Source: Lachnospiraceae bacterium (GTDB taxonomy: Bacteria; Bacillota; Clostridia; Lachnospirales; Lachnospiraceae). Taken from it: 64,000 nt of DNA. Below, piece by piece: positions 20,069-28,709 of the stretch (positions are counted from its first letter, which is position 1; every line of letters begins with the position of its first letter). Both the position numbers and the translations under genes were made by a program. Below the pieces are notes generated by a model, which saw only the letters and a program-made list of their open reading frames with translations, had not been told where the DNA came from and did not search any database. Location: assembly GCA_014804695.1 (NCBI GenBank), contig JAAUZJ010000011.1, positions 183,874 to 247,873 of the forward strand. Reading direction: 5' to 3'.

Positions 20069-20482
20069 TTTATGCGCTTAATATTCGGATGAAAAAAGCT
20101 GGATTACTCTTGTGGGAACAATAATTCCAGAGGTTATTAAATGGCAAATAGGATGCAAACATGTTCAATAAGGAGTACCAGTAGTACAGGTTGCAAAAAA
20201 TGAATTTGGCATTAATGCAAATATTCTTTACACATAGGTGCTCAAGTTTAAGAAACATTACAATAGTATCTTGTTTATAGTCTCAACCGTCATTGAGAAG
20301 ACGCAGAACTGTGTGTTTCTAAGAAAGTGCAAAAAGTATTGGGAATAGGAAAATAAATTTTCCACAAGCGCTTTCTTGGATAAGAACTTGAGGTAAATCT
20401 GTTATTTTTATATGGAACAGAATACAGTTCTTGGAGAGGAATTATAAACACTACTACTATATAATATGAGGAGATAGAGTTA

Positions 20483-21619
20483 ATGTACAATGAGGAAGAA
20501 TTAAAGGATATCGTACAAAAATTTGAAACCAAAGAAGTTAATGACACAGATATAATAAATTTGATAAAAAAGATTGTTGATTCAGGTGAACAATTATCTT
20601 TCTCTATGCCCGTTTACGATTTTGCATCGACAGGGGGCCCTAGTTCTTTGTCTACTTTGTTAGTACCGCTCTATTTATTTGGTAGTGGCTGTAATGTGAT
20701 TGATTTGGGGGTTCCAGGAAGACCAGCAGGAGCAATAGATGTTTTGGCTCAAATTGATGGATATGATACAACCGTTAAACCTAATATGGTTTGTGAGTCA
20801 AATACCTATTTTCATATTGAAGCAGGAGATAAAATTGTTCCTCTTGACAAGGAACTATATCAATTTAGGAAAAAGTATAACAAAGTAAATTTACCGAATA
20901 TAGCAATTGCAAGCCTATTGTCAAAGAAAGTGGCGTGTGGAGCCAAAATAATTGGGCTGGATATTAGAGTAGCAAAACATGGAAATTTTGGAACAAATTG
21001 GGATTTGTGTAAAGAAAATGCAATAAGGTACAATCGTATTGCAAATTATTATGGTATAAAATCAACATGTTTTTTAAGTGATGCAAACAGCCCGTATCAA
21101 AATTATATTGGAAGAGGAGAATCGTTAATAGCGTTATTCAATATATTTAATGGTATATGTGAAAGGAAGTTACAGGAACATGTAGACTATTGCGCTGGTA
21201 TGGCAGAGACATTATTAGGTGAAAATACAAACATTAGAAATGGAAATGCAATTATTGATATAAAAAAAGCATTTGAAGCTAATTTGGAGCAGCAAGGAAG
21301 TTGTTATGATAATTTTTTGGAAGCTGTTGAAAGAGTAAAAAAACAATCTTATCAAACTATTGTAGCGAGTCAGAGTGGATACATTAAATTCAATCTTTTG
21401 CATATAAGAGACTACATAGTCAGACGACAAATAAATATCACAGAAGTTCGTTATCCAGATCCTTGTGGGGTAGTATTGTTGATAAATGACGGAGATTATA
21501 TACATAATAATACACCTATAATGAAAACGAGAAATATTCCGCAAGAGGAATGTGAGAATATATTTTATAAAATAGTAGAAACAAAGATGGAAACTGATTG
21601 TAGAAGGGAGATAGTTTAG
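20483..21619 (+). CDS. Divergent thymidine/pyrimidine-nucleoside phosphorylase-like protein, first gene of candidate two-gene system
   Basis: STGGPSSLSTLLVPLYLFGSGCNVIDLGVPGRPAGAIDVL; FRKKYNKVNLPNIAIASLLSKKVACGAKIIGLDIRV; C-terminal PYNP_C-like SGYIKF...GVVLLINDGDYIHNNTPIMKT. Confidence 0.8.
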   Translation: MYNEEELKDIVQKFETKEVNDTDIINLIKKIVDSGEQLSFSMPVYDFASTGGPSSLSTLLVPLYLFGSGCNVIDLGVPGRPAGAIDVLAQIDGYDTTVKPNMVCESNTYFHIEAGDKIVPLDKELYQFRKKYNKVNLPNIAIASLLSKKVACGAKIIGLDIRVAKHGNFGTNWDLCKENAIRYNRIANYYGIKSTCFLSDANSPYQNYIGRGESLIALFNIFNGICERKLQEHVDYCAGMAETLLGENTNIRNGNAIIDIKKAFEANLEQQGSCYDNFLEAVERVKKQSYQTIVASQSGYIKFNLLHIRDYIVRRQINITEVRYPDPCGVVLLINDGDYIHNNTPIMKTRNIPQEECENIFYKIVETKMETDCRREIV

Positions 21620-21620
21620 G

Positions 21621-24600
21621 ATGGGAAGTTATTGTTGCTTTTTTGATCCGCAGGGAGATTATAAGGAAAAAAAACTGTCTGATAGATGTCCGATTTGTGG
21701 GCGAAGATATGATTATGTGATGGAAAATGCACCTCAAAAAATCATAGATGAAAATAGTAATCGTACATATGATGTAATTAGCGCCATAAGTAGAGGTTTT
21801 TATGGAGTAACCTATTTGTGTGAGATTAAAAAAAGATTTAGGGTAGAAAATGTTTTGTTAAAGGTAATTCCGAAGCGTGTATATGATTTTTTTGGTAAGG
21901 ATTTTGAACAAGAATGTCGTAAGCATGATGAAGTTGCAAGCGAAACAGAGCATTTGGTGAAGATAAATGATGCTTTTTTAGCGAACATATGTTATGAAAA
22001 AGAAAATTTGGAATGTCATGTTGCGGAATTAGAGTATGTCGATGGAAATCTCTTGGAGGATTTCATAGATAATGATAATAATTGTCAACCTAAAATTTAC
22101 GCACAAATTGTAATTGATTTGCTGAAAATGAGACATGAGTTTGAATTAAAGGGTGAATATCATAATGATTTGCATGCCAGAAATATAATGGTTGAATGGT
22201 TGGGAGACAACGTTCAGCGTGTAGATGCGGTGTTTGATAAAATACGTTTGGTTGCAATTGATATGAATTCTGTTGCAGATGAGAGCCTAAGTAACAGTAA
22301 CGGAAAAAGAATTGGAGATCGTACATATATTGCCCAACATATCCGAGCGTTGGGAGAAAAGTTGAGAAATCATTATGGATCAGTGGATAGAATGAGTGAT
22401 ATGGAGTTTAGGCTTACAGAAGAGTTTTTTCGCTTATCACAATTCTTTTCAGTGCCGTCTTCTTCTGCGAACACGCCGGAAATAAATGAAATGATAAATG
22501 GGGTTTGTGATGTCTTTAAAAATAATATGAGTTTTTCGCCATGGAAACAAAAACTATTTTTATCAAGAATAAGTGATGGAATAAATGCTCAAACAATATC
22601 TACGAGTCATATTCCTCAGTTGCTTGTTGATCCAGACAATAAATGGATAGAAAAAGTTTCCGGACAAAGTCCATTATTGATTACGGGTATGAGAGGATGT
22701 GGGAAGACAATGCTTTTAGGGGCCTTGGACATTCACGCCCGTTTAGGTAATGTAGGAGAAGATAAGATAAGGAATAGTTTTGATGAGCACATTTTATCAC
22801 AAGATTCGTATATTTCTGTTTATGCTAGTTGCCGAGAATTGATAGATATTACAAATGTTGAGAAGTTTGCGTTACCTAAACTTATAATTCTATATGCAGT
22901 ACAAATAATACGTGCTGGCAGGCATCTCCAAGATATGTCTAGTAGTTTGGTAAATAAGAATTATCATAGGGGAATATCGGATTGTATTGAGAAAATATTT
23001 GAGATTAAAGTGGAGAAAGAATATCTATATTCAAGTATATCATTTGAGAAATATTTATGTGATATAGCAAATCATATAATTGAATTTGGGGATTCGCATC
23101 AATTGAAAATTCCAGTTATTGCGGCATTTGAAACACTATCAGATGTTTATTTGAATATATCGCCCGTTTTGTCTGATAAGAAGGTTTTCTTTTTACTTGA
23201 TGATGCAAGTACAAGATATCTTCCGGTTGAAACAATTTCTGCTTTGTTGTCTCATATACTTTTTATGAGTTCCAAATGCACATTTAAAATTACAACAGAA
23301 ATGCAAACACTATATGGGTTTAAATCGCCCGGAAAGATTGAAAAAGCTCTAGATAGTAGGGATTATGCTATATTTGATCTTGGAGCAGATGTGTTTAATA
23401 ATACACGGGAGTCAAAAAAAGGTAAAGAATTTATAGAAAAAATTCTAATTAAGCGATTAGAGGCGTATGGATTAATGCGTGGTGTGCCAAGAGAACTTAA
23501 TAAAGTGTTGGGAGATTGCACATTAAAAAGTATTGCTAAGTTTGTTTTAAATCATACAAAGTCGGATGATAGAAAAAAAGTCTACCATGGAGCAACAGCG
23601 TTGGCGGCATTGTGTGTTGGTGATATTGGAGATATTATTTTACTATATGATTCTATAATAGATCAGAATAGGAGTAATGATTTTCCAGTAAAAATTGAGA
23701 TTCAACACAAGTGTTTTCAGCAATTGTGTAGCAGAAGAATATATAATCTTGAAAGAAGGAATGGGACTCTGCGCGAGTATGCAAAAGCATTTGCAGAGGC
23801 AGCATATAGAAGTTTAATGGATTCTGGAAAGTGCAATAATGATAGTAATATACATATTAGGCAGTACAATAGTTTGTATATACGAATAAGCAAGGGGGAT
23901 TTGGAAGCACAAAAGAAAAGAATTCGAGAATTAGTAGATGCAGGGATATTTGTATATTCAGATGGAAATGGTTGGCCGAGGGCAAAATCTACGGATCATG
24001 ATCCGACATTACAGGTTAAATTGGCTTTTCGCAAGATATTTGGTTTGTCAAATTTTATAGGCTTGTCAAATACAGATAGATATGAATTATCTGCAGAAGC
24101 TGCCGAAGAGTGGTTGCGTAATCCTACCAAGGAAGGGTTGTTGAAAAAGGCTGTAGTTTCTGAAGAGTCAGAAATCATAAAAGACGATAATGAAAAAAAG
24201 GATATGATAGATTTATCAGAAGTGGACAATGGCGATAAGGTGGAAGAGTTGTTTGATAATATGCTTGATGAAAATAAACAATATTCATTATTTGATAATG
24301 AAATGTTTGGAATGAAAGATGATGCGCAGGTAGGCAAGTATATAACAACTCAAGAAACAGCAGAGGAATATATGAGCAGAATTAAGCTTGTGAAAAAAAG
24401 AAAAATTTTTACAAATAAATCATACGATTTAGGTATATTTGGATTAGGGTTTGAAGAAAGAACATTAGAATCTATAAAAAGGATTATTGTAAATAATGCT
24501 TTTAAGGAACTAATTCTTATTAGATATCAAGAAGAAGGTTTTACCAATGAGATAGAAAAAATCATTTCAGGAAGAGTAAAATATAAAATATTTGATATGA

Positions 24601-25343
24601 ATCAGTTTAAAAAAATCAATAATGAAATATCAAAAGCTAAATCAGTGTTGGTAGACATAACAGGATTATATAAACCCATTATTTATTATGTGGTAAGGAA
24701 TGTAATTAAGAGAAAAGATAAAATTGATGTTGTTTATACAGCCGCAAAAGAATATTATCCATTAAATTCTGATATTGAAAAGGAATATCCAATAGAAGAT
24801 TTGGATGAGGCTACTAAGTTTACAAAACTTATGCAACGTTTAACAATAGGAGAAAATGGAGATTATCAGAATAATGGACTGATGGATGAATACGATTATG
24901 ACCCAACTAGACCTGTTGCATTAATTGGCTTTGTTTCACCTAAAAATCAAAGGCTTTTTTCAATTCTTGATAGAATGGAGTATAATTATATCTCATTGTT
25001 GTTACCAAATGGAAATACCGGAAGGGATAAATTATCTCGTTTGGCTGGAAGCATTGCATATGCAAATTATCCTATGGTTGATAGGGAGGAGTTTGATATA
25101 AATCAGCCTCGTGAAGTACTATTAAAAATAGTAGAAAATTATTGTAAAAACTATTTTGATCGGGAAGCTAATGTTGAGATTGCATTAACAGGTTCTAAAA
25201 TTCAAGCAGTACTTGTAGCAACGATTAGTTCAATTGTTAAGTTTTCACAGTGTTGGTATGTTCAACCAAAAGAATTTGATGTTAAGCATTTTACACGGGG
25301 TGTAGCGGCTACAACATGTTACGAAATACTAATAAAAAATTAA
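21621..25343 (+). CDS. 1240-aa multidomain protein: N-terminal zinc ribbon, kinase-like domain, P-loop NTPase, C-terminal Rossmann-like domain
   Basis: CPICGRRYD; ISRGFYGVTYLC...VLLKVIPK; EYHNDLHARNIMVEW; LVAIDMNS; LLITGMRGCGKTMLLGAL; C-terminal LGIFGLGFEERTLESIKRII... and SVLVDITGLYKPIIYYVV. Confidence 0.85.
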   Translation: MGSYCCFFDPQGDYKEKKLSDRCPICGRRYDYVMENAPQKIIDENSNRTYDVISAISRGFYGVTYLCEIKKRFRVENVLLKVIPKRVYDFFGKDFEQECRKHDEVASETEHLVKINDAFLANICYEKENLECHVAELEYVDGNLLEDFIDNDNNCQPKIYAQIVIDLLKMRHEFELKGEYHNDLHARNIMVEWLGDNVQRVDAVFDKIRLVAIDMNSVADESLSNSNGKRIGDRTYIAQHIRALGEKLRNHYGSVDRMSDMEFRLTEEFFRLSQFFSVPSSSANTPEINEMINGVCDVFKNNMSFSPWKQKLFLSRISDGINAQTISTSHIPQLLVDPDNKWIEKVSGQSPLLITGMRGCGKTMLLGALDIHARLGNVGEDKIRNSFDEHILSQDSYISVYASCRELIDITNVEKFALPKLIILYAVQIIRAGRHLQDMSSSLVNKNYHRGISDCIEKIFEIKVEKEYLYSSISFEKYLCDIANHIIEFGDSHQLKIPVIAAFETLSDVYLNISPVLSDKKVFFLLDDASTRYLPVETISALLSHILFMSSKCTFKITTEMQTLYGFKSPGKIEKALDSRDYAIFDLGADVFNNTRESKKGKEFIEKILIKRLEAYGLMRGVPRELNKVLGDCTLKSIAKFVLNHTKSDDRKKVYHGATALAALCVGDIGDIILLYDSIIDQNRSNDFPVKIEIQHKCFQQLCSRRIYNLERRNGTLREYAKAFAEAAYRSLMDSGKCNNDSNIHIRQYNSLYIRISKGDLEAQKKRIRELVDAGIFVYSDGNGWPRAKSTDHDPTLQVKLAFRKIFGLSNFIGLSNTDRYELSAEAAEEWLRNPTKEGLLKKAVVSEESEIIKDDNEKKDMIDLSEVDNGDKVEELFDNMLDENKQYSLFDNEMFGMKDDAQVGKYITTQETAEEYMSRIKLVKKRKIFTNKSYDLGIFGLGFEERTLESIKRIIVNNAFKELILIRYQEEGFTNEIEKIISGRVKYKIFDMNQFKKINNEISKAKSVLVDITGLYKPIIYYVVRNVIKRKDKIDVVYTAAKEYYPLNSDIEKEYPIEDLDEATKFTKLMQRLTIGENGDYQNNGLMDEYDYDPTRPVALIGFVSPKNQRLFSILDRMEYNYISLLLPNGNTGRDKLSRLAGSIAYANYPMVDREEFDINQPREVLLKIVENYCKNYFDREANVEIALTGSKIQAVLVATISSIVKFSQCWYVQPKEFDVKHFTRGVAATTCYEILIKN

Positions 25344-25433
25344 TTGGAGTAACTATGCCGTGACAATAGTATAATGGTTTGGACAAGGAGAGTTGAAAAA
25401 GTTTTTTTAATGTAATTTGGAGACAATTAAATT

Positions 25434-25583
25434 GTGGCAGAAAGTTATAATACAGAATATAAAGAGTCATGGCAGGAAGAATATTTGAAATGGATATGTG
25501 GTTTTGCAAATGCGAAGGTAGGTATAATTTGCATAGAGATTGATGATGCTGGTAAAGTTGTTGGATATATTAGAGGCTATTAA
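25434..25583 (+). pseudogene. Truncated Schlafen/AlbA_2-type DNA-binding domain fragment
   Basis: VAESYNTEYKESWQEEYLKWICGFANAKVGIICIEIDDAGKVVGYIRGY*; EYKxSWxxxYLKxICGFANAxGG...IDDxGKVVG is the AlbA_2 N-terminal signature. Confidence 0.7.
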
Positions 25584-25879
25584 ACAATTATAGCTATGAT
25601 AACAGCTACGGTGTTATCGGCCGCTGCAGGTTTTATCAGAGTCAGTACTGGGATTGGTAATTCTGCTAATGATACTTCAGCCAGCGCTGTAGCAGCAGAA
25701 AGCTGCATCTGTTTACAGCGCTCCTGGCGGAACTTGCGCAGCCAGTAGTAATAAGGTTTTTCCTTAACATCATCATCAGCAAGCCATTGTCTCACCGAAA
25801 CATTGACAGGCCTTTGCTGATATGTGGTTATGATGTTGAGTCAGCTGGCCCGCCCTTCATTGTGAGTTGATTGATCCAT
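25580..25879 (-). pseudogene. IS66-family TnpA-like accessory protein remnant with in-frame stop
   Basis: Minus strand: MDQSTHNEGRAS*LNIITTYQQRPVNVSVRQWLADDDVKEKPYYYWLRKFRQERC; VRQWLA...KPYYYWLRKFR is IS66 TnpA-like; TGA interrupts the N-terminal part. Confidence 0.65.
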
Positions 25880-26056
25880 GATAGTTAGTCCTCCTCTAAA
25901 AAACTGCTAATTTTTTCGTATCTTTTAGTGTGACTCACGAGTATGCTGACTAACCAAGGTGGGGGCTTTGAACCTTATGAGATTTTTCGGAAAACAACAG
26001 AAACATGTATCAAACAATATAGGTTGAACAATATATTATAAATAGCTGCAAAATAC

Positions 26057-26157
26057 TTGACAGAAATTTCAAAGTCTAATAGTGTAATTACAGCGATCGC
26101 GTTGCAGAAATCTGTGAGGTCTGCAACCAGGGGAGAACCTGCGGGGGCTCCTTTTTT
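26057..26157 (+). ncRNA. Candidate small RNA/leader: promoter-like -35, strong hairpin, terminator-like hairpin
   Basis: TTGACA at 26057-26062; perfect 8-bp stem GTTGCAGA/TCTGCAAC; then AGGGGAG...CTCCTTTTTT. Confidence 0.4.
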
Positions 26158-26290
26158 AGTTTAAAAGAGAAGATATAGTTTGTGCCAAAGATTTTTTGAC
26201 TTATTATCAGCAGATATAAATTTTAATAATAAAAAATAGCATATTTATAATACTTAATATGTTAAAATTAAAAGGCAGGCAAGCTATTAT

Positions 26291-27913
26291 TTGTTAATCG
26301 GAGACATAGAGATGAAAACCAGATTTCTAACAAAAGCATTGATCCCCCTTTTCTGTTTCCTGTGTTCAAACATATGCCTTTGTGTCAATGCAAAGGAGTC
26401 GGCGGCCTTTGAGAAGGAAGGGCAGATTTATTTGATCCAGTCGGCAAAGGATATGCGAACACTGGCCCAATTGGTGAACAGGAATGAAGAGGTGGAGCCG
26501 GGTGTTAAGGCGGGCATTGCGTCCTATCGGATGACAAGAGATATTGACATTTCGGCATACTGTACGGGCGAGGAGGGCTGGGAGCCCATCGGTTATAGGG
26601 ATAACAGAGATGATAGTTTTGAGGGTATTCTTTGGGAGAAGGTTGAAGAATCGGGAGAAGGTGAGGAGCACTGGGCGACTTATGAAGCGACGGATGCGGG
26701 ATATTTTAACGGCACCTTTGACGGAGATGACCATATCGTGACAGGACTCTATATCAATCGCCCGGAAGAAGGTGGACAAGGGCTGTTCGGGCAGAGAATG
26801 GATCTGCGTGGAAAAGACCCTGACAGTGCAGAATATAAGATCAGAGAGAGCACGATCATCAAAAATCTTTATGTCAAAGACTGTGATATTACGGGCGGCT
26901 ATAATACCGGCGGCGTCATGGGTGGTATGTGGAATTATATTCAGAATGAGGGTGGAGACATTTTCATAGAAAACTGTCATGTAACAGGAAAAATTGTTGC
27001 GGAAGGATGTGCAGGCGGCGTTGTGGGCAGTGCATCTACCGTGAAAAATTGCAGCTTTACAGGAACAGTAGAGGGATACAATGCAGGCGGCATAGCGGGA
27101 GAGGCCTACTATATCTATGGGTGCGCAGTTCATGCCGATGTGGCTGGGTTTTATGCTGTAGGTGGCGTCAGTGGCGAGACCAGTTGTGTGCGTAACAGTT
27201 ATATGGTCGGTTCGGTGGCAGGATATGACCGGGTGGGAGGTATCGCCGGAGAGGGCTCCTGTCTGACCGGATGTTATACCAGAGCAGATGTGAAGGGATA
27301 CAGCCGTACCGGTGGATTGATCGGTGATATTCAAAGCAGGAACGCCCCCAGACCGGAAGGGTCTTCAAACGCTGCCACTATACAAAACTGCCTGATGGGC
27401 GGCTATCGGATGGAGAGAGAAGCGGAAAGGGATACAGAGGTTTATTATCCCACTAATGATCGCTATAACGGTTATATCTATGGCTTTCCCGGCGCTGGAA
27501 TTGACGACCGCGTCACTTCAGCTTTTTACTATAGGAAAGGGCTTGTGACGGAGGGCTTTGGTAAGGGGATGTATGAGTTTTCAGAGTGGAATTGTAAGCC
27601 CTATGACTGTGAACATTTGGAGGAAACGGATTTTAAAGACCTGATAAAAAGACCGGAAGAAAGGTGGTCGGATGTGTGGTGGTGCGCGGACAATTATGCG
27701 TGGCCTAATTTGGCATGGGAGAAGGAAAGCAGATTTGGCTATCAGGTTACGGTCACGGTTCAGGAGGGAGACAGTCTGTGGAAAATTGCTGATAAGGTAT
27801 ATGATGACGGAAATTCATGGGAACTGATTTATGAGCAAAATAAGGACCTTATCGGTGATGATGAGAACCTGATCCTTCCGGGGATGGATCTTGAAATAGT
27901 AGTTTATGAATAA
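26291..27913 (+). CDS. Secreted protein with GLUG-like repeats and C-terminal LysM domain
   Basis: Signal peptide; repeated GG(V/I)(V/A)G...NC..TG.V.GYN motifs; C-terminal VTVQEGDSLWKIADKVYDDGNSWELIYEQNKDLIGDDENLILPGMDLEI. Confidence 0.88.
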   Translation: MLIGDIEMKTRFLTKALIPLFCFLCSNICLCVNAKESAAFEKEGQIYLIQSAKDMRTLAQLVNRNEEVEPGVKAGIASYRMTRDIDISAYCTGEEGWEPIGYRDNRDDSFEGILWEKVEESGEGEEHWATYEATDAGYFNGTFDGDDHIVTGLYINRPEEGGQGLFGQRMDLRGKDPDSAEYKIRESTIIKNLYVKDCDITGGYNTGGVMGGMWNYIQNEGGDIFIENCHVTGKIVAEGCAGGVVGSASTVKNCSFTGTVEGYNAGGIAGEAYYIYGCAVHADVAGFYAVGGVSGETSCVRNSYMVGSVAGYDRVGGIAGEGSCLTGCYTRADVKGYSRTGGLIGDIQSRNAPRPEGSSNAATIQNCLMGGYRMEREAERDTEVYYPTNDRYNGYIYGFPGAGIDDRVTSAFYYRKGLVTEGFGKGMYEFSEWNCKPYDCEHLEETDFKDLIKRPEERWSDVWWCADNYAWPNLAWEKESRFGYQVTVTVQEGDSLWKIADKVYDDGNSWELIYEQNKDLIGDDENLILPGMDLEIVVYE

Positions 27914-27917
27914 GTAG

Positions 27918-28493
27918 ATGAATTGTATTTATATAGATATGAAGCGGAGGAACGAACAATTGGAAACATTTAAACAGACAAAATTTATAATGGTTAAAGG
28001 TGATATTACAAAAAATCATGATGTTCAGGCAATCGTGAATGCGGCTAATACCAGTCTGCTTGGCGGAGGTGGCGTGGACGGAGCGATTCATCGTGCGGCA
28101 GGTCCGGAGCTACTTGCAGAGTGTCGTCTCCTGAATGGCTGTAAGACCGGTAAGGCGAAAATAACAAAGGCATATAGATTACCATGTGAGTATGTTATTC
28201 ATACGCCTGGTCCGCATTGGAACGGAGGCAAATCGAAGGAACATGAATTACTTGAGTCTTGCTATCAATCCTGCCTTGAGTTGGCGGTGGAAAATGGCAT
28301 TAGAAGCATTGCATTTCCGTCCATATCAACAGGCATTTATCACTTCCCTTTAGAGGAAGCGGCCAAGATAGCTGTCGGTACTGCAAAGAGATTTGTTACT
28401 GATTATCCGGATAAATTCGATGTTATCAAGTGGGTTCTTTTTGATGATAAAACACTGGAAGTATACGAGAAAGAATTATCAGTATGTATGTAG
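27918..28493 (+). CDS. Macrodomain protein (O-acetyl-ADP-ribose deacetylase-like)
   Basis: [61 protein letters not shown]. Confidence 0.95.
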   Translation: MNCIYIDMKRRNEQLETFKQTKFIMVKGDITKNHDVQAIVNAANTSLLGGGGVDGAIHRAAGPELLAECRLLNGCKTGKAKITKAYRLPCEYVIHTPGPHWNGGKSKEHELLESCYQSCLELAVENGIRSIAFPSISTGIYHFPLEEAAKIAVGTAKRFVTDYPDKFDVIKWVLFDDKTLEVYEKELSVCM

Positions 28494-28709
28494 TTTATGA
28501 ATAAATAGAAATTAATAAAACTTCCTTTTGACAATTTTAGTAACTTAAAAATAGTAATTGGGCACCTTCTGAAAAATGTCGGATATTTCAAAATGTGAAC
28601 TTGTTAGAATGTTTCCACATTGTTTCTATACGGAGAATAAAATATGTGGTAAAATATCGAGAAAAGAGTTATATAAACAAAATATATAATAAAAAGAAGG
28701 AACAAAAAA

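Noticed and set aside
20483-21619. Annotating the gene simply as a housekeeping thymidine phosphorylase (deoA/pdp)
   Set aside because: Key phosphate/catalytic motif is altered (KHSTGG to FASTGG), the protein is shorter, and context is a defence island rather than a nucleoside catabolism operon.
26366-27334. 322-aa antisense ORF inside the GLUG/LysM gene
   Set aside because: Antisense shadow of a repeat-rich gene; low-complexity sequence without recognisable motifs, while the sense frame has signal peptide, GLUG repeats and LysM.
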